This document shows positions 55,300-64,000 of a stretch of DNA of 64,000 nt, in pieces. The DNA comes from Streptococcus infantis (GTDB lineage Bacteria; Bacillota; Bacilli; Lactobacillales; Streptococcaceae). The notes under the pieces were generated by a model. It saw only the letters and a program-made list of their open reading frames with translations, was not told where the DNA came from and made no database searches. Both the position numbers and the translations under genes were made by a program. The stretch covers positions 1,550,001 through 1,614,000 of the forward strand of contig NZ_CP046525.1 in the NCBI RefSeq assembly GCF_021497965.1. Direction: 5' to 3'. Numbering within the stretch: position 1 is the first letter of the stretch; each line of letters opens with the position of its first letter.

Positions 55300-55456
55300 A
55301 CTTATTGTCTGTTTTCGTTCAAGCTTTAACTCCATAGGGCGATGTAATGAGCTTAGTCTTGACCTTCGCGACCAGGACTGTTGACCAACGAGTAGTGTCT
55401 CCACTGTTTTGCGGTAGTCATCCGTATCCCTATGGTAGCCTCACCTACCGTTTTCG
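55300..55456 (-). promoter_or_regulatory. M-box (ykoK) Mg2+ riboswitch
   Basis: On the minus strand the conserved GGTGAGGC (55438-55445), GGTCAACAG (55378-55386) and GTTAAAGC (55323-55330) occur in order and spacing of the M-box, with GGGATACGG after the first. High Mg2+ compacts the aptamer and stops expression of the transporter. Followed by a hairpin and the mgtA coding region. Confidence 0.9.
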
Positions 55457-55462
55457 CCTTTC

Positions 55463-55491
55463 AGTATAAACCTTTAACTAGTAAAAGTCAA
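55463..55491 (-). promoter_or_regulatory. mgtA promoter
   Basis: TTGACT (55486-55491, minus), exactly 17 bp, TATACT (55463-55468). Transcription starts just before the M-box and only about 50 bases after the pepQ stop. Confidence 0.85.
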
Positions 55492-55509
55492 CGATTTATC
55501 TCATTTTTC

Positions 55510-56571
55510 TTAGATTACGATTAATTCTTTTGGAGCAAGGGTTAATAACTCACAACCTGTATCTGTAATCAAGATATCATCTTCGATACGAACTCCGTAT
55601 TTCCCTTCAATATAAATACCAGGTTCATCAGTCAAGACCATTCCAGATTTAATAACTTCTTTGGAAGTTTGGCTAAAGTAAGGTTCTTCGTGGATATCAA
55701 GTCCAATACCGTGCCCGATACCGTGTGTAAAGTATTCTCCATAGCCTGCTTCCACAATAATATCACGAGGGATTTTATCAAAATCACGGAAACCTAAGCC
55801 ATCCTTAGCTTGGTCAATCAGAGCTTGGTTAGCCTTCAAAACGGTGTTGTAGATTTCTGCTTGTTCGTCGCTGGCATGACCTAGGTAGATGGTACGTGTC
55901 ATATCACTGACATAGTGGTCATAAAGGCACCCAAAATCCATAGTGATTGCTTCGCCTAGTTCTACTGGCTTGTGCATTGGGTGAGCATGGGGTTTAGAAG
56001 AATTGATACCACTCGCTAGGATGGTATCAAAAGACAAACCAGCAGCGCCTAATTCACGCATACGGAAGTCCAGGAAGTTGGCAATTTCAATTTCTGTCTT
56101 ACCTGGCTTGATAAAGTCAAGAGCATCGTGGAAAGCTTGGTCTGAGATGGAACAAGCCTTACGAATAGTCGCAATCTCTGTCTCATCCTTAATCATACGA
56201 AGGGCTTCAACAAACTGTGTCTGTGGAACTAGTTCTAAACCTTCAAAGGCGGTTTGCATGCGATGATAATAAGAAACTGAAACCTCATCTTCAAATCCGA
56301 TACGAGAAAGACCCATATCTTTTGCAATCTTTGCGATAGTTGCCAACTCATCACGTTCTGCAAAAATCTCAAAACCGGTTACTTCTTGCTTAGCAGCGAT
56401 GATATAGCGAGCATCTGTCACCAAGACCTGACGGTCACGACTGATAAAGACTGTCCCATTTGAGCCCCAAAATCCTGTCAAATAGTAGACATTTTTAAGG
56501 TTATTGATAATGATTCCATCTAGTTCTTTTTCTTGCATTTTATCTAAAAATGCTTGCACACGTTTATTCAT
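55510..56571 (-). CDS. pepQ: Xaa-Pro dipeptidase/aminopeptidase (M24)
   Basis: The 353-residue M24 metallopeptidase has the five metal ligands in order: [17 protein letters not shown] (two Asp), [15 protein letters not shown] (His), [10 protein letters not shown] and VRIEDD (Glu). It cleaves peptide bonds involving proline in the cytoplasm, recycling imported peptides. Its start overlaps uvrA's stop by 8 bases, as in S. pneumoniae. Whether pepP or pepQ is the better name is not settled by sequence; no terminator follows, so readthrough into the mgtA leader is possible. Confidence 0.93.
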   Translation of the reverse strand: MNKRVQAFLDKMQEKELDGIIINNLKNVYYLTGFWGSNGTVFISRDRQVLVTDARYIIAAKQEVTGFEIFAERDELATIAKIAKDMGLSRIGFEDEVSVSYYHRMQTAFEGLELVPQTQFVEALRMIKDETEIATIRKACSISDQAFHDALDFIKPGKTEIEIANFLDFRMRELGAAGLSFDTILASGINSSKPHAHPMHKPVELGEAITMDFGCLYDHYVSDMTRTIYLGHASDEQAEIYNTVLKANQALIDQAKDGLGFRDFDKIPRDIIVEAGYGEYFTHGIGHGIGLDIHEEPYFSQTSKEVIKSGMVLTDEPGIYIEGKYGVRIEDDILITDTGCELLTLAPKELIVI

Positions 56572-59395
56572 GATGTAACTTTCCTTTCAAATACTGTCCT
56601 GTATAGCTAGCTTCATTGGCAGCTACTTCTTCTGGAGTTCCTGTTGCGATAATAGTACCACCGCCAACACCACCTTCTGGTCCTAGGTCGATAATATGGT
56701 CTGCTGTTTTGATGACATCCAGATTGTGCTCAATGACGAGAACTGTATTGCCATCATCGACAAAGCGGGACAAAACGGTGAGTAGACGAGCGATGTCCTC
56801 AGTATGCAACCCAGTCGTTGGTTCATCTAAAATGTAGAAGGACTTACCTGTCGAGCGCTTGTGGAGTTCACTAGCCAGCTTCATACGCTGTGCCTCACCT
56901 CCAGAAAGTGTCGTAGCTGGTTGTCCCAAGGTCACATAACCTAGACCAACATCTTTGATGGTCTGGAGTTTGCGTTGAATTTTCGGAATGTGTTGAAAAA
57001 ATTCTACTGCGTCATTGACGGTCATATCCAAGACTTGCGAGATATTCTTTTCCTTGTAGTGAACTTCTAGCGTTTCACTGTTGTAGCGAGTCCCATGACA
57101 GACTTCGCAAGCTACGTAAACATCTGGCAAGAAGTGCATCTCAATCTTGATAATCCCGTCACCCGAGCAGGCCTCACAGCGCCCGCCCTTGACATTGAAA
57201 CTGAAACGCCCCTTCTTATAGCCACGAATCTTGGCTTCATTTGTCTGAGCAAAGAGGTCTCGAATGTCATCAAAAACACCTGTATAGGTCGCAGGATTAG
57301 ACCTCGGTGTTCGTCCGATTGGACTCTGGTCAATATCTATCAGACGATCGATATGCTCGATTCCTGTAATCGTCTTAAACTTACCAGGTTTGTCTGAATT
57401 GCGATTGAGCTTTTGTGCAATAGCCTTTTTGAGGATGCTGTTAATGAGGGTAGACTTCCCTGAACCAGATACCCCTGTCACTGCAATGAATTTCCCGAGT
57501 GGGAAGCGAGCGGTGATATTTTGCAAGTTGTTCTCACGCGCACCTGTCACTTCGATAAAGCGACCATTGCCAACGCGACGTTCTGATGGTACAGGAATCG
57601 CGCGTTTTCCTGATAGATACTGTCCTGTAATGGATTTGCTGTTGCGAGCTACCTGCTTAGGCGTTCCTGCAGCAACAATTTCTCCACCAAAGACACCCGC
57701 TCCAGGACCAACGTCAATCAGATAATCAGCTTCTCGCATAGTATCTTCATCGTGTTCTACCACAATCAAGGTGTTCCCCAAGTCACGCATCTTTTTCAGA
57801 CTGGCAATCAGGCGGTCATTGTCCCTCTGGTGAAGACCGATGGACGGCTCATCAAGGATATAAAGAACTCCTGAGAGGTTGGAACCAATCTGAGTCGCCA
57901 AGCGAATACGTTGGCTCTCCCCACCTGATAAAGTTCCCGCTGAACGAGAAAGCGTTAGATAGTTAAGCCCGACATTATTGAGGAAGGTCAAGCGGTCCTT
58001 GATTTCCTTCAGGATAGGACGAGCGATGATAGCTTCATTTTCAGATAGACTTAGTTGATCAATGACCTCCAAATGGTCTGCAATAGAGAGGTCTGAAATT
58101 TCTCCGATATGGAGCCCTTTTTCTCCTCCTACTCGAACAGATAAGGCCTGGTCATTGAGACGATAACCGTGACAGGTCTCACAAGTTAGCTCGTTCATAT
58201 AAAGGCGCATCTGAGTACGAGTGTAGTCGCTATTGGTTTCATGATAGCGACGCTTGATATTCCCAATCACTCCTTCAAATGGAATATCGATATCACGAAC
58301 TCCACCGAATTCATTTTCATAATGGAAATGGAATTCTTTCCCATCTGAACCGTAGAAGATGAGATGCTTATCCTCCTCAGACAAGTCCTCAAAAGGCGTA
58401 TCCATATCCACTCCAAAGGCTGTCATGGCTTGTTCCAGCATATTTGGATAATAGTTAGAAGAGATAGGGTTCCAAGGTGCTAAGGCTCCTTCGCGAAGAG
58501 TTTTGCTAGCATCTGGCACTACTAAGTCCGTATCAACCTCTAGCTTGATTCCCAAACCATCACACTCACTACAGGAGCCAAATGGTGCGTTGAAGGAGAA
58601 GAGACGAGGTTCTAACTCTGGAACCGTAAATCCACATACTGGACAAGCATAGTGTTCTGAAAAGAGCAACTCTGAATCATCCATAGTATCAATAACGACA
58701 TAACCTTCAGCGATACGGAGAGCTGCTTCAATCGAATCAAAGAGACGACTACGGATACCATCCTTGATGATGATACGGTCTACCACCACGTCAATGTTGT
58801 GTTGTTTATTCTTTTCAAGTTCAGGAACTTCGGTCACATCGTAAACAACTCCATCGACACGAACACGGACGTAACCATCCTTTTGAATCTTTTCGATCAG
58901 CGTCTTGTGCTGCCCTTTTTTCTTACGAATCACGGGAGCTAGAATCTGCAAGCGTTGGCGTTCTGGCAATTCCAAGACCTTGTCTACAATCTGCTCTACT
59001 GACGAAGCCTTGATAGCCCCATGTCCATTGATACAGTAGGGTGTCCCTACACGTGCATAGAGAAGACGTAGATAATCGTTGATTTCCGTCGTTGTCCCAA
59101 CCGTCGAACGAGGATTTTTACTGGTCGTTTTCTGGTCAATGGAAATGGCAGGGCTGAGACCATCGATAGAATCCACATCTGGTTTTTCCATATTGCCCAA
59201 GAACTGACGAGCATAGGCTGACAGGCTTTCAACGTAGCGACGTTGCCCTTCTGCATAAAGGGTATCAAAGGCTAAACTAGACTTTCCTGATCCAGATAGT
59301 CCCGTCACCACAACTAGCTTGTCACGCGGAATTTCCACATCTATATTTTTTAAATTATGGGCGCGTGCCCCATGGATGACAATCTTATCTTGCAT
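56564..59395 (-). CDS. uvrA: Excinuclease ABC subunit A
   Basis: UvrA detects bulky DNA damage in nucleotide excision repair. Start set at ATG 59395 (MQDKIVIHG): the upstream in-frame ATG at 59428 overlaps the -10 box and cannot be transcribed properly. The 943-residue protein has two ABC domains ([18 protein letters not shown]), [12 protein letters not shown] and [12 protein letters not shown] signatures, two zinc fingers (CPVCGF...CSECDG; CEACSGD...CEVCHG) and the UvrB-interaction insertion. It forms an operon with pepQ. Confidence 0.97.
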   Translation of the reverse strand: MQDKIVIHGARAHNLKNIDVEIPRDKLVVVTGLSGSGKSSLAFDTLYAEGQRRYVESLSAYARQFLGNMEKPDVDSIDGLSPAISIDQKTTSKNPRSTVGTTTEINDYLRLLYARVGTPYCINGHGAIKASSVEQIVDKVLELPERQRLQILAPVIRKKKGQHKTLIEKIQKDGYVRVRVDGVVYDVTEVPELEKNKQHNIDVVVDRIIIKDGIRSRLFDSIEAALRIAEGYVVIDTMDDSELLFSEHYACPVCGFTVPELEPRLFSFNAPFGSCSECDGLGIKLEVDTDLVVPDASKTLREGALAPWNPISSNYYPNMLEQAMTAFGVDMDTPFEDLSEEDKHLIFYGSDGKEFHFHYENEFGGVRDIDIPFEGVIGNIKRRYHETNSDYTRTQMRLYMNELTCETCHGYRLNDQALSVRVGGEKGLHIGEISDLSIADHLEVIDQLSLSENEAIIARPILKEIKDRLTFLNNVGLNYLTLSRSAGTLSGGESQRIRLATQIGSNLSGVLYILDEPSIGLHQRDNDRLIASLKKMRDLGNTLIVVEHDEDTMREADYLIDVGPGAGVFGGEIVAAGTPKQVARNSKSITGQYLSGKRAIPVPSERRVGNGRFIEVTGARENNLQNITARFPLGKFIAVTGVSGSGKSTLINSILKKAIAQKLNRNSDKPGKFKTITGIEHIDRLIDIDQSPIGRTPRSNPATYTGVFDDIRDLFAQTNEAKIRGYKKGRFSFNVKGGRCEACSGDGIIKIEMHFLPDVYVACEVCHGTRYNSETLEVHYKEKNISQVLDMTVNDAVEFFQHIPKIQRKLQTIKDVGLGYVTLGQPATTLSGGEAQRMKLASELHKRSTGKSFYILDEPTTGLHTEDIARLLTVLSRFVDDGNTVLVIEHNLDVIKTADHIIDLGPEGGVGGGTIIATGTPEEVAANEASYTGQYLKGKLHHE

Positions 59396-59426
59396 ATTAC
59401 TTCTTTCTAGTTCATTGTTGCTTTCC

Positions 59427-59435
59427 ATTATACCA
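59427..59435 (-). promoter_or_regulatory. Extended -10 promoter of uvrA-pepQ
   Basis: TGG-TATAAT on the minus strand. No SOS-type box was seen beside it. Confidence 0.65.
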
Positions 59436-59452
59436 AAAAAAGTGAAATTCTA

Positions 59453-59482
59453 TTACCAAAAACGCCGAATTTGTAGTATAAT
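59453..59482 (+). promoter_or_regulatory. Promoter of corA operon
   Basis: TTACCA (59453-59458), 18 bp, TATAAT (59477-59482), divergent from uvrA. Confidence 0.65.
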
Positions 59483-59537
59483 AGTACGGTGTCAAAAATC
59501 ACTGGAACACGGATTAGATTAGGAAAGGATAAGAGAT

Positions 59538-60482
59538 ATGAAGCAAGTCTTTCTCTCAACTACAACTGAATTTAAAGAGATTGATACGCTCCAGCCGGGC
59601 ACTTGGATCAATCTCGTCAATCCTACTCAAAGCGAATCGATGGAAATCGCCTCGGCCTTTGATATTGATATTGCCGATCTCCGTGCGCCGCTCGATGCGG
59701 AAGAGATGTCTCGTATCACCATCGAAGATGAGTACACCTTGATCATCGTAGACGTCCCAATCACAGAGGAAAGAAATAACCAGACCTACTACGTGACTAT
59801 TCCCTTGGGGATTATCATCACAGAAGAGGCTATCATCACTACCTGTTTGGAGCCTCTACCACTTCTTGATATCTTTATCAATCGTAGGCTTCGCAATTTC
59901 TATACCTTCATGCGTTCACGCTTCATCTTCCAGATTCTCTACCGCAACGCGGAGATTTACCTAACCGCCCTCCGTTCAATCGAACGTAAGAGTGAGCAGA
60001 TTGAGAGCCAACTTCACAAATCTACTCGAAACGAAGAATTGATTGAACTCATGGAATTAGAAAAGACCATCGTCTACTTCAAGGCTTCTCTGAAGACTAA
60101 CGAGCGCGTGATTAAGAAATTGACCAGCGCAACCAGCAATATCAAGAAATACCTTGAAGATGAAGACTTACTGGAAGATACCTTGATTGAAACGCAACAG
60201 GCCATCGAGATGGCGGACATCTATGGAAACGTCCTTCACTCTATGACAGAGACCTTTGCTTCTATCATTTCGAACAACCAGAACAATATCATGAAAACCT
60301 TGGCCCTCGTGACCATCGTTATGTCCATCCCGACCATGATTTTCTCAGCCTACGGAATGAACTTTAAGGATAATGAAATTCCTCTAAACGGAGAACCGCA
60401 TGCTTTCTGGCTCATCGTCTTTATCGCCTTTGCTATGAGTGTTTCTCTCACTCTTTACCTCATCCATAAAAAATGGTTCTAA
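59538..60482 (+). CDS. corA: CorA-family Mg2+/divalent-cation channel
   Basis: The 314-residue protein has a long cytoplasmic helical domain (residues 1-250), two C-terminal membrane helices, and the channel signature YGMNFKDNEIPLNG (GMN with MPEL-like loop) at about residue 273. It forms pentameric channels. It resembles the pneumococcal CorA beside uvrA. Together with mgtA 4.5 kb away, the region carries two Mg2+ uptake systems, but they are separately controlled; no M-box was seen here. Confidence 0.94.
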   Translation: MKQVFLSTTTEFKEIDTLQPGTWINLVNPTQSESMEIASAFDIDIADLRAPLDAEEMSRITIEDEYTLIIVDVPITEERNNQTYYVTIPLGIIITEEAIITTCLEPLPLLDIFINRRLRNFYTFMRSRFIFQILYRNAEIYLTALRSIERKSEQIESQLHKSTRNEELIELMELEKTIVYFKASLKTNERVIKKLTSATSNIKKYLEDEDLLEDTLIETQQAIEMADIYGNVLHSMTETFASIISNNQNNIMKTLALVTIVMSIPTMIFSAYGMNFKDNEIPLNGEPHAFWLIVFIAFAMSVSLTLYLIHKKWF

Positions 60483-60494
60483 ACAGGAGTTATT

Positions 60495-61169
60495 ATGTCA
60501 CAGATTGATTTAAAAGAATTAACCAAGAAAAACCAAGAATTTATCCACATTGCAACCCAGCAGTTTCTTAAAGATGGAAAAACCGACGCTGAAATCAAGG
60601 CCATCCTTGAAGAGGCCATTCCTCATATTCTAGAAGAACAACCAAAAGGTGTGACCGCTCGCTCTATCTACGGAGCACCAACTCACTGGGCTCACAGCTT
60701 TAGCGAAAAAGAACAATACGAAAAAGAACATCCAAAGGAAAATGACGATCCAAAATTGATGATGTTGGATTCAGCCCTTTTCATTACAGGACTGTTTGCA
60801 GTAGTTAGTGCCTTGATGAGTTTCTTCTCAAACCAACCAGTGGCTTACGGATTGGTAACACTTATCAGTGTAGGAGCCTTCGGTGGAGTTGCCTTTTACC
60901 TTCTCTATCACTTCATCTACCGCTACTACGGACCAGATACTGACCGTAGCCAACGCCCTCCATTCTGGAAATCACTTTTGGTTATGCTAGCAACCATGTT
61001 TGCTTGGGTTCTCATCCTCTTCTTGAGTAGCTTCATTCCACAAGCCATCAACATCAGCCTACCACCACTTGTTTTGTTGGTGATCGGTGGATCACTTCTT
61101 GCTCTACGTTTCTACCTCAAAAAACGTTTCAACATCAAGAGCGCAAGTGCTGGACCTGCTAGATATTAA
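60495..61169 (+). CDS. DUF1129 family membrane protein
   Basis: The 224-residue protein has a soluble N-terminal region (about residues 1-90, with helical TKKNQEFIHIATQQFLKDGKT), then four membrane helices (LDSALFITGLFAVVSALM and following) and a short basic tail. It matches DUF1129 by length and position next to corA, as in S. pneumoniae. It starts 12 bases after corA and is co-transcribed. Function unknown. Confidence 0.9.
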   Translation: MSQIDLKELTKKNQEFIHIATQQFLKDGKTDAEIKAILEEAIPHILEEQPKGVTARSIYGAPTHWAHSFSEKEQYEKEHPKENDDPKLMMLDSALFITGLFAVVSALMSFFSNQPVAYGLVTLISVGAFGGVAFYLLYHFIYRYYGPDTDRSQRPPFWKSLLVMLATMFAWVLILFLSSFIPQAINISLPPLVLLVIGGSLLALRFYLKKRFNIKSASAGPARY

Positions 61170-61178
61170 GATAAACAA

Positions 61179-61216
61179 TAAAAGTAGTGTGTTTTACAGA
61201 CAGACTACTTTTATTA
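61179..61216 (+). terminator. Hairpin terminator after the DUF1129 gene
   Basis: ATAAAAGTAGT and ACTACTTTTAT form the stem around a 15-base loop; short T-tract. Confidence 0.7.
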
Positions 61217-61315
61217 TGGCTCCAAAGCATTTTTTTATTCTCCAAAGAAAAGTAGCTACATTTTCTAAAAACGTTCTAATGTAAAGTCTTTCCTTAGAAT
61301 CCCGAGGTTTTGTCC

Positions 61316-61344
61316 TTGAATCCAAGTTGTTTTTCTGTTATACT
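61316..61344 (+). promoter_or_regulatory. Promoter of SemiSWEET gene
   Basis: TTGAAT (61316-61321), exactly 17 bp, TATACT (61339-61344). The stretch 61217-61315 before it holds nothing else I recognise. Confidence 0.75.
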
Positions 61345-61369
61345 AATAAAGTAATAAGGAGAAATATAT

Positions 61370-61633
61370 ATGACTAAACAGAGAATTAATCAAGTTGTTG
61401 GTTCAATTGGTGCCTTTATCGGGATTATTGTATTTATAGCCTACATCCCTCAAATTTTTGCCAATTTACAAGGGAACAAAGCTCAACCATTCCAACCTTT
61501 ATCAGCAGCAGTCTCTTGCTTAATCTGGGTCATTTACGGATGGACAAAAGAGCCTAAGAAAGATTGGATTCTAATCATTCCAAACTCAGCCGGGGTTGTC
61601 CTTGGCGGACTGACCTTCCTTACTGCTCTATAA
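61370..61633 (+). CDS. SemiSWEET family sugar transporter
   Basis: The 87-residue protein has three membrane helices and the PQ-loop motif (AYIPQIFANLQGNKAQP) of SemiSWEET half-transporters, plus the CLIWVIYGWTKEPKKDW second segment. Homodimers carry sugars down their gradient. The substrate is not known. It is a monocistronic gene with its own promoter and terminator; AAGGAG precedes the ATG. Confidence 0.9.
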   Translation: MTKQRINQVVGSIGAFIGIIVFIAYIPQIFANLQGNKAQPFQPLSAAVSCLIWVIYGWTKEPKKDWILIIPNSAGVVLGGLTFLTAL

Positions 61634-61649
61634 GAAATTAACTACTATA

Positions 61650-61680
61650 AAAAGCAACCACATCGAGTGGTTGTTTTTTT
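61650..61680. terminator. Bidirectional terminator between SemiSWEET and CPBP genes
   Basis: AAAAAGCAACCAC and GTGGTTGTTTTT form a stem with ATCGA loop and A/T runs. Confidence 0.93.
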
Positions 61681-61690
61681 CTGTATAGGA

Positions 61691-62359
61691 TTAAAACAAG
61701 GCTAAAATAATAAAGGAGAGGCTATTACCTAACATGTGAACAAGTAGGGGATAGTAGACATTCTCCTTTTCTTTCACATAAATAATAGAAAAGGCAAGGC
61801 CACCACCTAGGTATCCGACTGCACCGACCCACTCTGATAAACTTAAATTATGCATATGCGTCAGTGCAAAGATAAATCCTACCAGAAGAATGCTTAACCA
61901 ACTTGGCAGACTTTTCTGCAAGTGATGCAATAAGAGCTGACGGAAAAAGAGTTCTTCCACCAAAGGTCCAATGATACAGGCGAAAACCACTATCAGTAGT
62001 GGTTGTTCTTTAAAGGCAGTTTGTATATTAGCCTCGTTTAGTCCCTGTCCGCTTAATCCCAACATCTGTCTCAACATTTCCGATAGGAGCCCAAAAAGAA
62101 TGGTTGAAAGGAAAAGCAAGCCCCAGCCTTTTAAAACCCCAAAGATAAATTTCCTTTTAGAACTTCTAACCTCTTCCCACTTTTGGAGCAATAGGGACTT
62201 AAATAAGAAGCAACCATACACAAACATGATGGTATAGACTAAATAGGTCCCTGCAGAAGAAGGCAATGGAGCATCAAATACTCGTATACCATCAAACACA
62301 AAAAGGACTATATAGAGAATCCCAAAAATCAGAACTCCCTTATATTTTGTAGACATCAT
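61691..62359 (-). CDS. CPBP-family intramembrane metalloprotease
   Basis: The 222-residue protein has about seven membrane helices and the CPBP/Abi motifs EELFFRQLLLHHL (EExxxR) and FIFALTHMH (catalytic His), a Rce1-like protease fold. Streptococcal members include bacteriocin-immunity proteins, though this one stands with DNA-repair genes. The start overlaps tag's stop by 4 bases (ATGA), so it is translated with tag. Substrate unknown. Confidence 0.9.
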   Translation of the reverse strand: MMSTKYKGVLIFGILYIVLFVFDGIRVFDAPLPSSAGTYLVYTIMFVYGCFLFKSLLLQKWEEVRSSKRKFIFGVLKGWGLLFLSTILFGLLSEMLRQMLGLSGQGLNEANIQTAFKEQPLLIVVFACIIGPLVEELFFRQLLLHHLQKSLPSWLSILLVGFIFALTHMHNLSLSEWVGAVGYLGGGLAFSIIYVKEKENVYYPLLVHMLGNSLSFIILALF

Positions 62360-62919
62360 TTAAGACCCTTCCATTCACAATCATTCTCATGGTCATCAAC
62401 TAGCCCTGCAGCCTGCAGATAGGACAAGACAGCGACTGGTCCAGTGAACTTAAAACCACGTTTTTTGAGATCCTTGGATATTTTTTCAGACAAAGGCGTT
62501 TTGGCTGGTGCTTGACTGTAGTCCGGGATATCATTGACCAAGGTCTTCCCATCTACAAAAGACCAGAGATAAGCATCAAAAGAGCCATACTCTTTCTGAA
62601 CTTGTAGAAAGGCCTGGGCATTCGCTCGCGTCGCAAATATCTTGGCACGATTGCGGATGATAGCTGAATTATTCATCAGATCTTCCAGTTCTTCATCCGT
62701 CATGTCTGCAACAGCTTGAATGTGGTAACCATGAAATGCTTGACGGAAAGCCTGCCGTTTATTAAGCACCGTTTCCCAAGATAGACCGGCCTGATAAGTC
62801 TCCATACAAAGTAGCTCAAAAAGGGCTTGGTCATCATGGAGAGCCTGGCTCCATTCCTCATCGTGGTAGGCTACATATAGAGGGTTGTTCATTTTAACCC
62901 AGCCACAGCGTTTTGGCAT
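62356..62919 (-). CDS. tag: 3-methyladenine DNA glycosylase I
   Basis: The 187-residue protein opens with RCGWVKMNNPLYVAYHDEEW (the zinc-binding and base-binding segment of Tag) and has CMETYQAGLSWETVLNKR. It removes alkylated adenine from DNA. It lies between ruvA (9 bases upstream) and the CPBP gene, in a repair operon (mutL, ruvA, tag) typical of streptococci. GGAGG precedes the ATG. Confidence 0.96.
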   Translation of the reverse strand: MPKRCGWVKMNNPLYVAYHDEEWSQALHDDQALFELLCMETYQAGLSWETVLNKRQAFRQAFHGYHIQAVADMTDEELEDLMNNSAIIRNRAKIFATRANAQAFLQVQKEYGSFDAYLWSFVDGKTLVNDIPDYSQAPAKTPLSEKISKDLKKRGFKFTGPVAVLSYLQAAGLVDDHENDCEWKGLK

Positions 62920-62928
62920 AGGAACCTC

Positions 62929-63522
62929 CTATTTCACCAACATCTTAAGGGCAGATTTGATATAGTTCTCTGCCGTATCCGAAGTTCCTTCAAAGAATTT
63001 CTTGATCTTCTTAAGCTCGGTCGACTTGTAGCCCAATGCCAACATGGCTTCCATAGCTTCTTCCAATTCTTGATTGTCACTGCTAGATGGAGCGGCAACC
63101 TTAGCAGGGAGATCGTCTCCTGCCACAACCACCTTACCTTCCAAGTCCAGTACCATCTGTTGGGCTGTTTTCTTACCGATTTTAGGGAATTTAGTCAAGT
63201 AGGTAATGTTCTTGGTCTCGATGGCTTGAACGAGGCCTGCATTGTCATCTGCTGCAATGATAGCCAAAGCTGATACAGGACCAATGCCCGACACCGAAAT
63301 CAAGCTGAGAAAGAGTTTTTTCTCGTCTTCTGAACGGAAACCGTAAAGGAGATGAGCGTCTTCGCGAACAACTTGATGCACATAGATTTGCACTTCTTGG
63401 TTGACTTGTCCTGAGTAAGCATAGGGATTTGCTACGTGTAGGATATAGCCGATTCCGTTTGCTTCTAGGACGATGTATTTAGCAGTAATTTTGGTAATGA
63501 TACCCTTTAGATATTCGTACAT
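62929..63522 (-). CDS. ruvA: Holliday junction DNA helicase subunit RuvA
   Basis: The 197-residue protein has the OB-fold N terminus ([30 protein letters not shown]), two helix-hairpin-helix motifs ([33 protein letters not shown]) and the C-terminal RuvB-binding domain after a Ser/Asp-rich linker. It targets RuvB to four-way junctions. A BOX element lies between it and mutL, the only break in the operon. Confidence 0.97.
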   Translation of the reverse strand: MYEYLKGIITKITAKYIVLEANGIGYILHVANPYAYSGQVNQEVQIYVHQVVREDAHLLYGFRSEDEKKLFLSLISVSGIGPVSALAIIAADDNAGLVQAIETKNITYLTKFPKIGKKTAQQMVLDLEGKVVVAGDDLPAKVAAPSSSDNQELEEAMEAMLALGYKSTELKKIKKFFEGTSDTAENYIKSALKMLVK

Positions 63523-63538
63523 AATTTTCCCTTCAATT

Positions 63539-63644
63539 TATACTCAATGAAAATCAAAGAGTAAACTAGTAAGCTAACCTTAGGCATAACTTAAGTTAGA
63601 CAAGGTAAGGCTGACGCAGTTTAAAGAGATTTTCGAAGAGTATT
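63539..63644. repeat. BOX element, A-C type without boxB
   Basis: TATACTCAATGAAAATC at one end and GATTTTCGAAGAGTATTA at the other are the imperfect terminal repeats of streptococcal BOX elements. Read on the minus strand, boxA comes first (TACTCTTCGAAAATC...) and boxC last (CTCTTTGATTTTCATTGAG). The 106-bp length leaves no room for boxB. It lies between ruvA and mutL and overlaps the mutL stop codon. Confidence 0.85.
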
Positions 63645-64000
63645 AGTATTTTCCTAGTTCTCGTAGACTCGTGTGATTTTCCTGAATGCGACGGAACATC
63701 TTTTCCATATCTGACTTGGTAAAATGCACCAAAACAGGGCGTCCGTGTGGACAGTTGTATGGGTTGTCGCATTTAGAGAGCTGATAGAGGAGCTGTCTAG
63801 CTGAGTGGTCATCGATACGGTGGTTAGCCTTGATTGACCGCTTGCAGGACATCATAATGGCCAGCTCTGCTCGGTATTTCTTGATAGAAACTTCCTTTGT
63901 CAAAAGGAGCATATCACACATCTCATAGATACCAGACTCGATTTCCTCCTCTGCCATCCAAATTGGATGTTCCCGTAGGATAAATTGATTCTCCCCGTAC
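63643..64000 (-). CDS. mutL: DNA mismatch repair protein MutL, C-terminal part
   Basis: Only the last 118 residues are in the window; the frame is open to base 64000 and the start lies beyond. Visible are [24 protein letters not shown] and the [20 protein letters not shown] segment, which matches the MutL dimerisation/endonuclease domain. The stop codon TAA (63643-63645) lies at the first bases of the BOX element. MutL pairs with MutS in mismatch repair; it heads the mutL-ruvA-tag group. Confidence 0.95.
   Translation of the reverse strand, partial: YGENQFILREHPIWMAEEEIESGIYEMCDMLLLTKEVSIKKYRAELAIMMSCKRSIKANHRIDDHSARQLLYQLSKCDNPYNCPHGRPVLVHFTKSDMEKMFRRIQENHTSLRELGKY

Noticed and set aside
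55300-55456. Manganese riboswitch (yybP-ykoY) reported for some streptococcal cation ATPases
   Set aside because: The conserved GGTGAGGC, GGTCAACAG and GTTAAAGC blocks are those of the M-box, and the ATPase is of the P3B Mg2+ type.
59395-59428. Longer uvrA start at ATG 59428
   Set aside because: The ATG overlaps the TATAAT of the uvrA promoter, so it would not be in the transcript. ATG 59395 begins the conserved protein.

Overview
The window is chromosomal DNA of a low-GC Firmicute, almost certainly a viridans Streptococcus of the mitis group close to S. pneumoniae. The evidence is gene content and local order: cinA-recA next to an LCP protein, GNAT and tsaE; proS-eep-cdsA-uppS; ireB-ruvX-DUF1292; uvrA-pepQ-corA; rpmB-asp23-fakA. 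Consensus and extended -10 promoters and a BOX A-C repeat at the mutL stop codon agree. The pneumococcal neighbour lytA is absent and several blocks are arranged differently, so I read it as a non-pneumoniae relative. No tRNA, rRNA, prophage, transposase or CRISPR array was seen.

Layout. 1-5 kb (+): a probable ferric-iron ABC transporter with two tandem substrate-binding lipoproteins, one ATPase and one fused permease. 5-14 kb (+): gpsA, galU, class A PBP1b with a 19-unit Asp-Lys tail, a DMT transporter, two acetyl-DAP lysine-pathway genes, 5-formyl-THF cyclo-ligase and a rhomboid protease. 14-20 kb (-): a GH1 phospho-glycosidase and proS-eep-cdsA-uppS. 20-25 kb (+): a basic helix-hairpin-helix protein, then a T-box-controlled flavin reductase-GNAT-valS operon. 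25-28.6 kb (-): a DesK/NarL-type two-component system with an ABC exporter and two tiny membrane proteins. 28.8-31.2 kb (-): fakA, asp23 family, rpmB. 31.3-33 kb (-): a LytTR regulator with a LiaF-like membrane partner, and a PAP2 phosphatase. 33-38 kb: a MarR-controlled heterodimeric multidrug ABC exporter, with a divergent membrane protein that shares the operator region.

38-45.5 kb (mostly -): yebC, a MATE transporter with a predicted leaderless mRNA, an inserted + strand GNAT gene, recA, cinA with a ComX box, an LCP cell-wall ligase, GNAT and a leaderless tsaE. 45.5-50 kb: purine permease, HAD phosphatase, lipoprotein, folC and an unexplained 100-bp-offset repeat with compensatory stems. 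50-55.5 kb (-): DUF1292, ruvX, ireB, a DUF1307 lipoprotein, Spx and a P-type Mg2+ ATPase. The ATPase leader holds an M-box riboswitch followed by a short acidic/proline-rich upstream ORF and a long hairpin; this two-stage leader is the most interesting item here. 55.5-64 kb: pepQ, uvrA, corA, DUF1129, SemiSWEET, a CPBP protease, tag, ruvA, a BOX element and the 3' end of mutL.

Most genes are core housekeeping functions (envelope synthesis, DNA repair, translation). The accessory signal lies in regulation: riboswitches, leaderless messages, phased operators and structured repeats.
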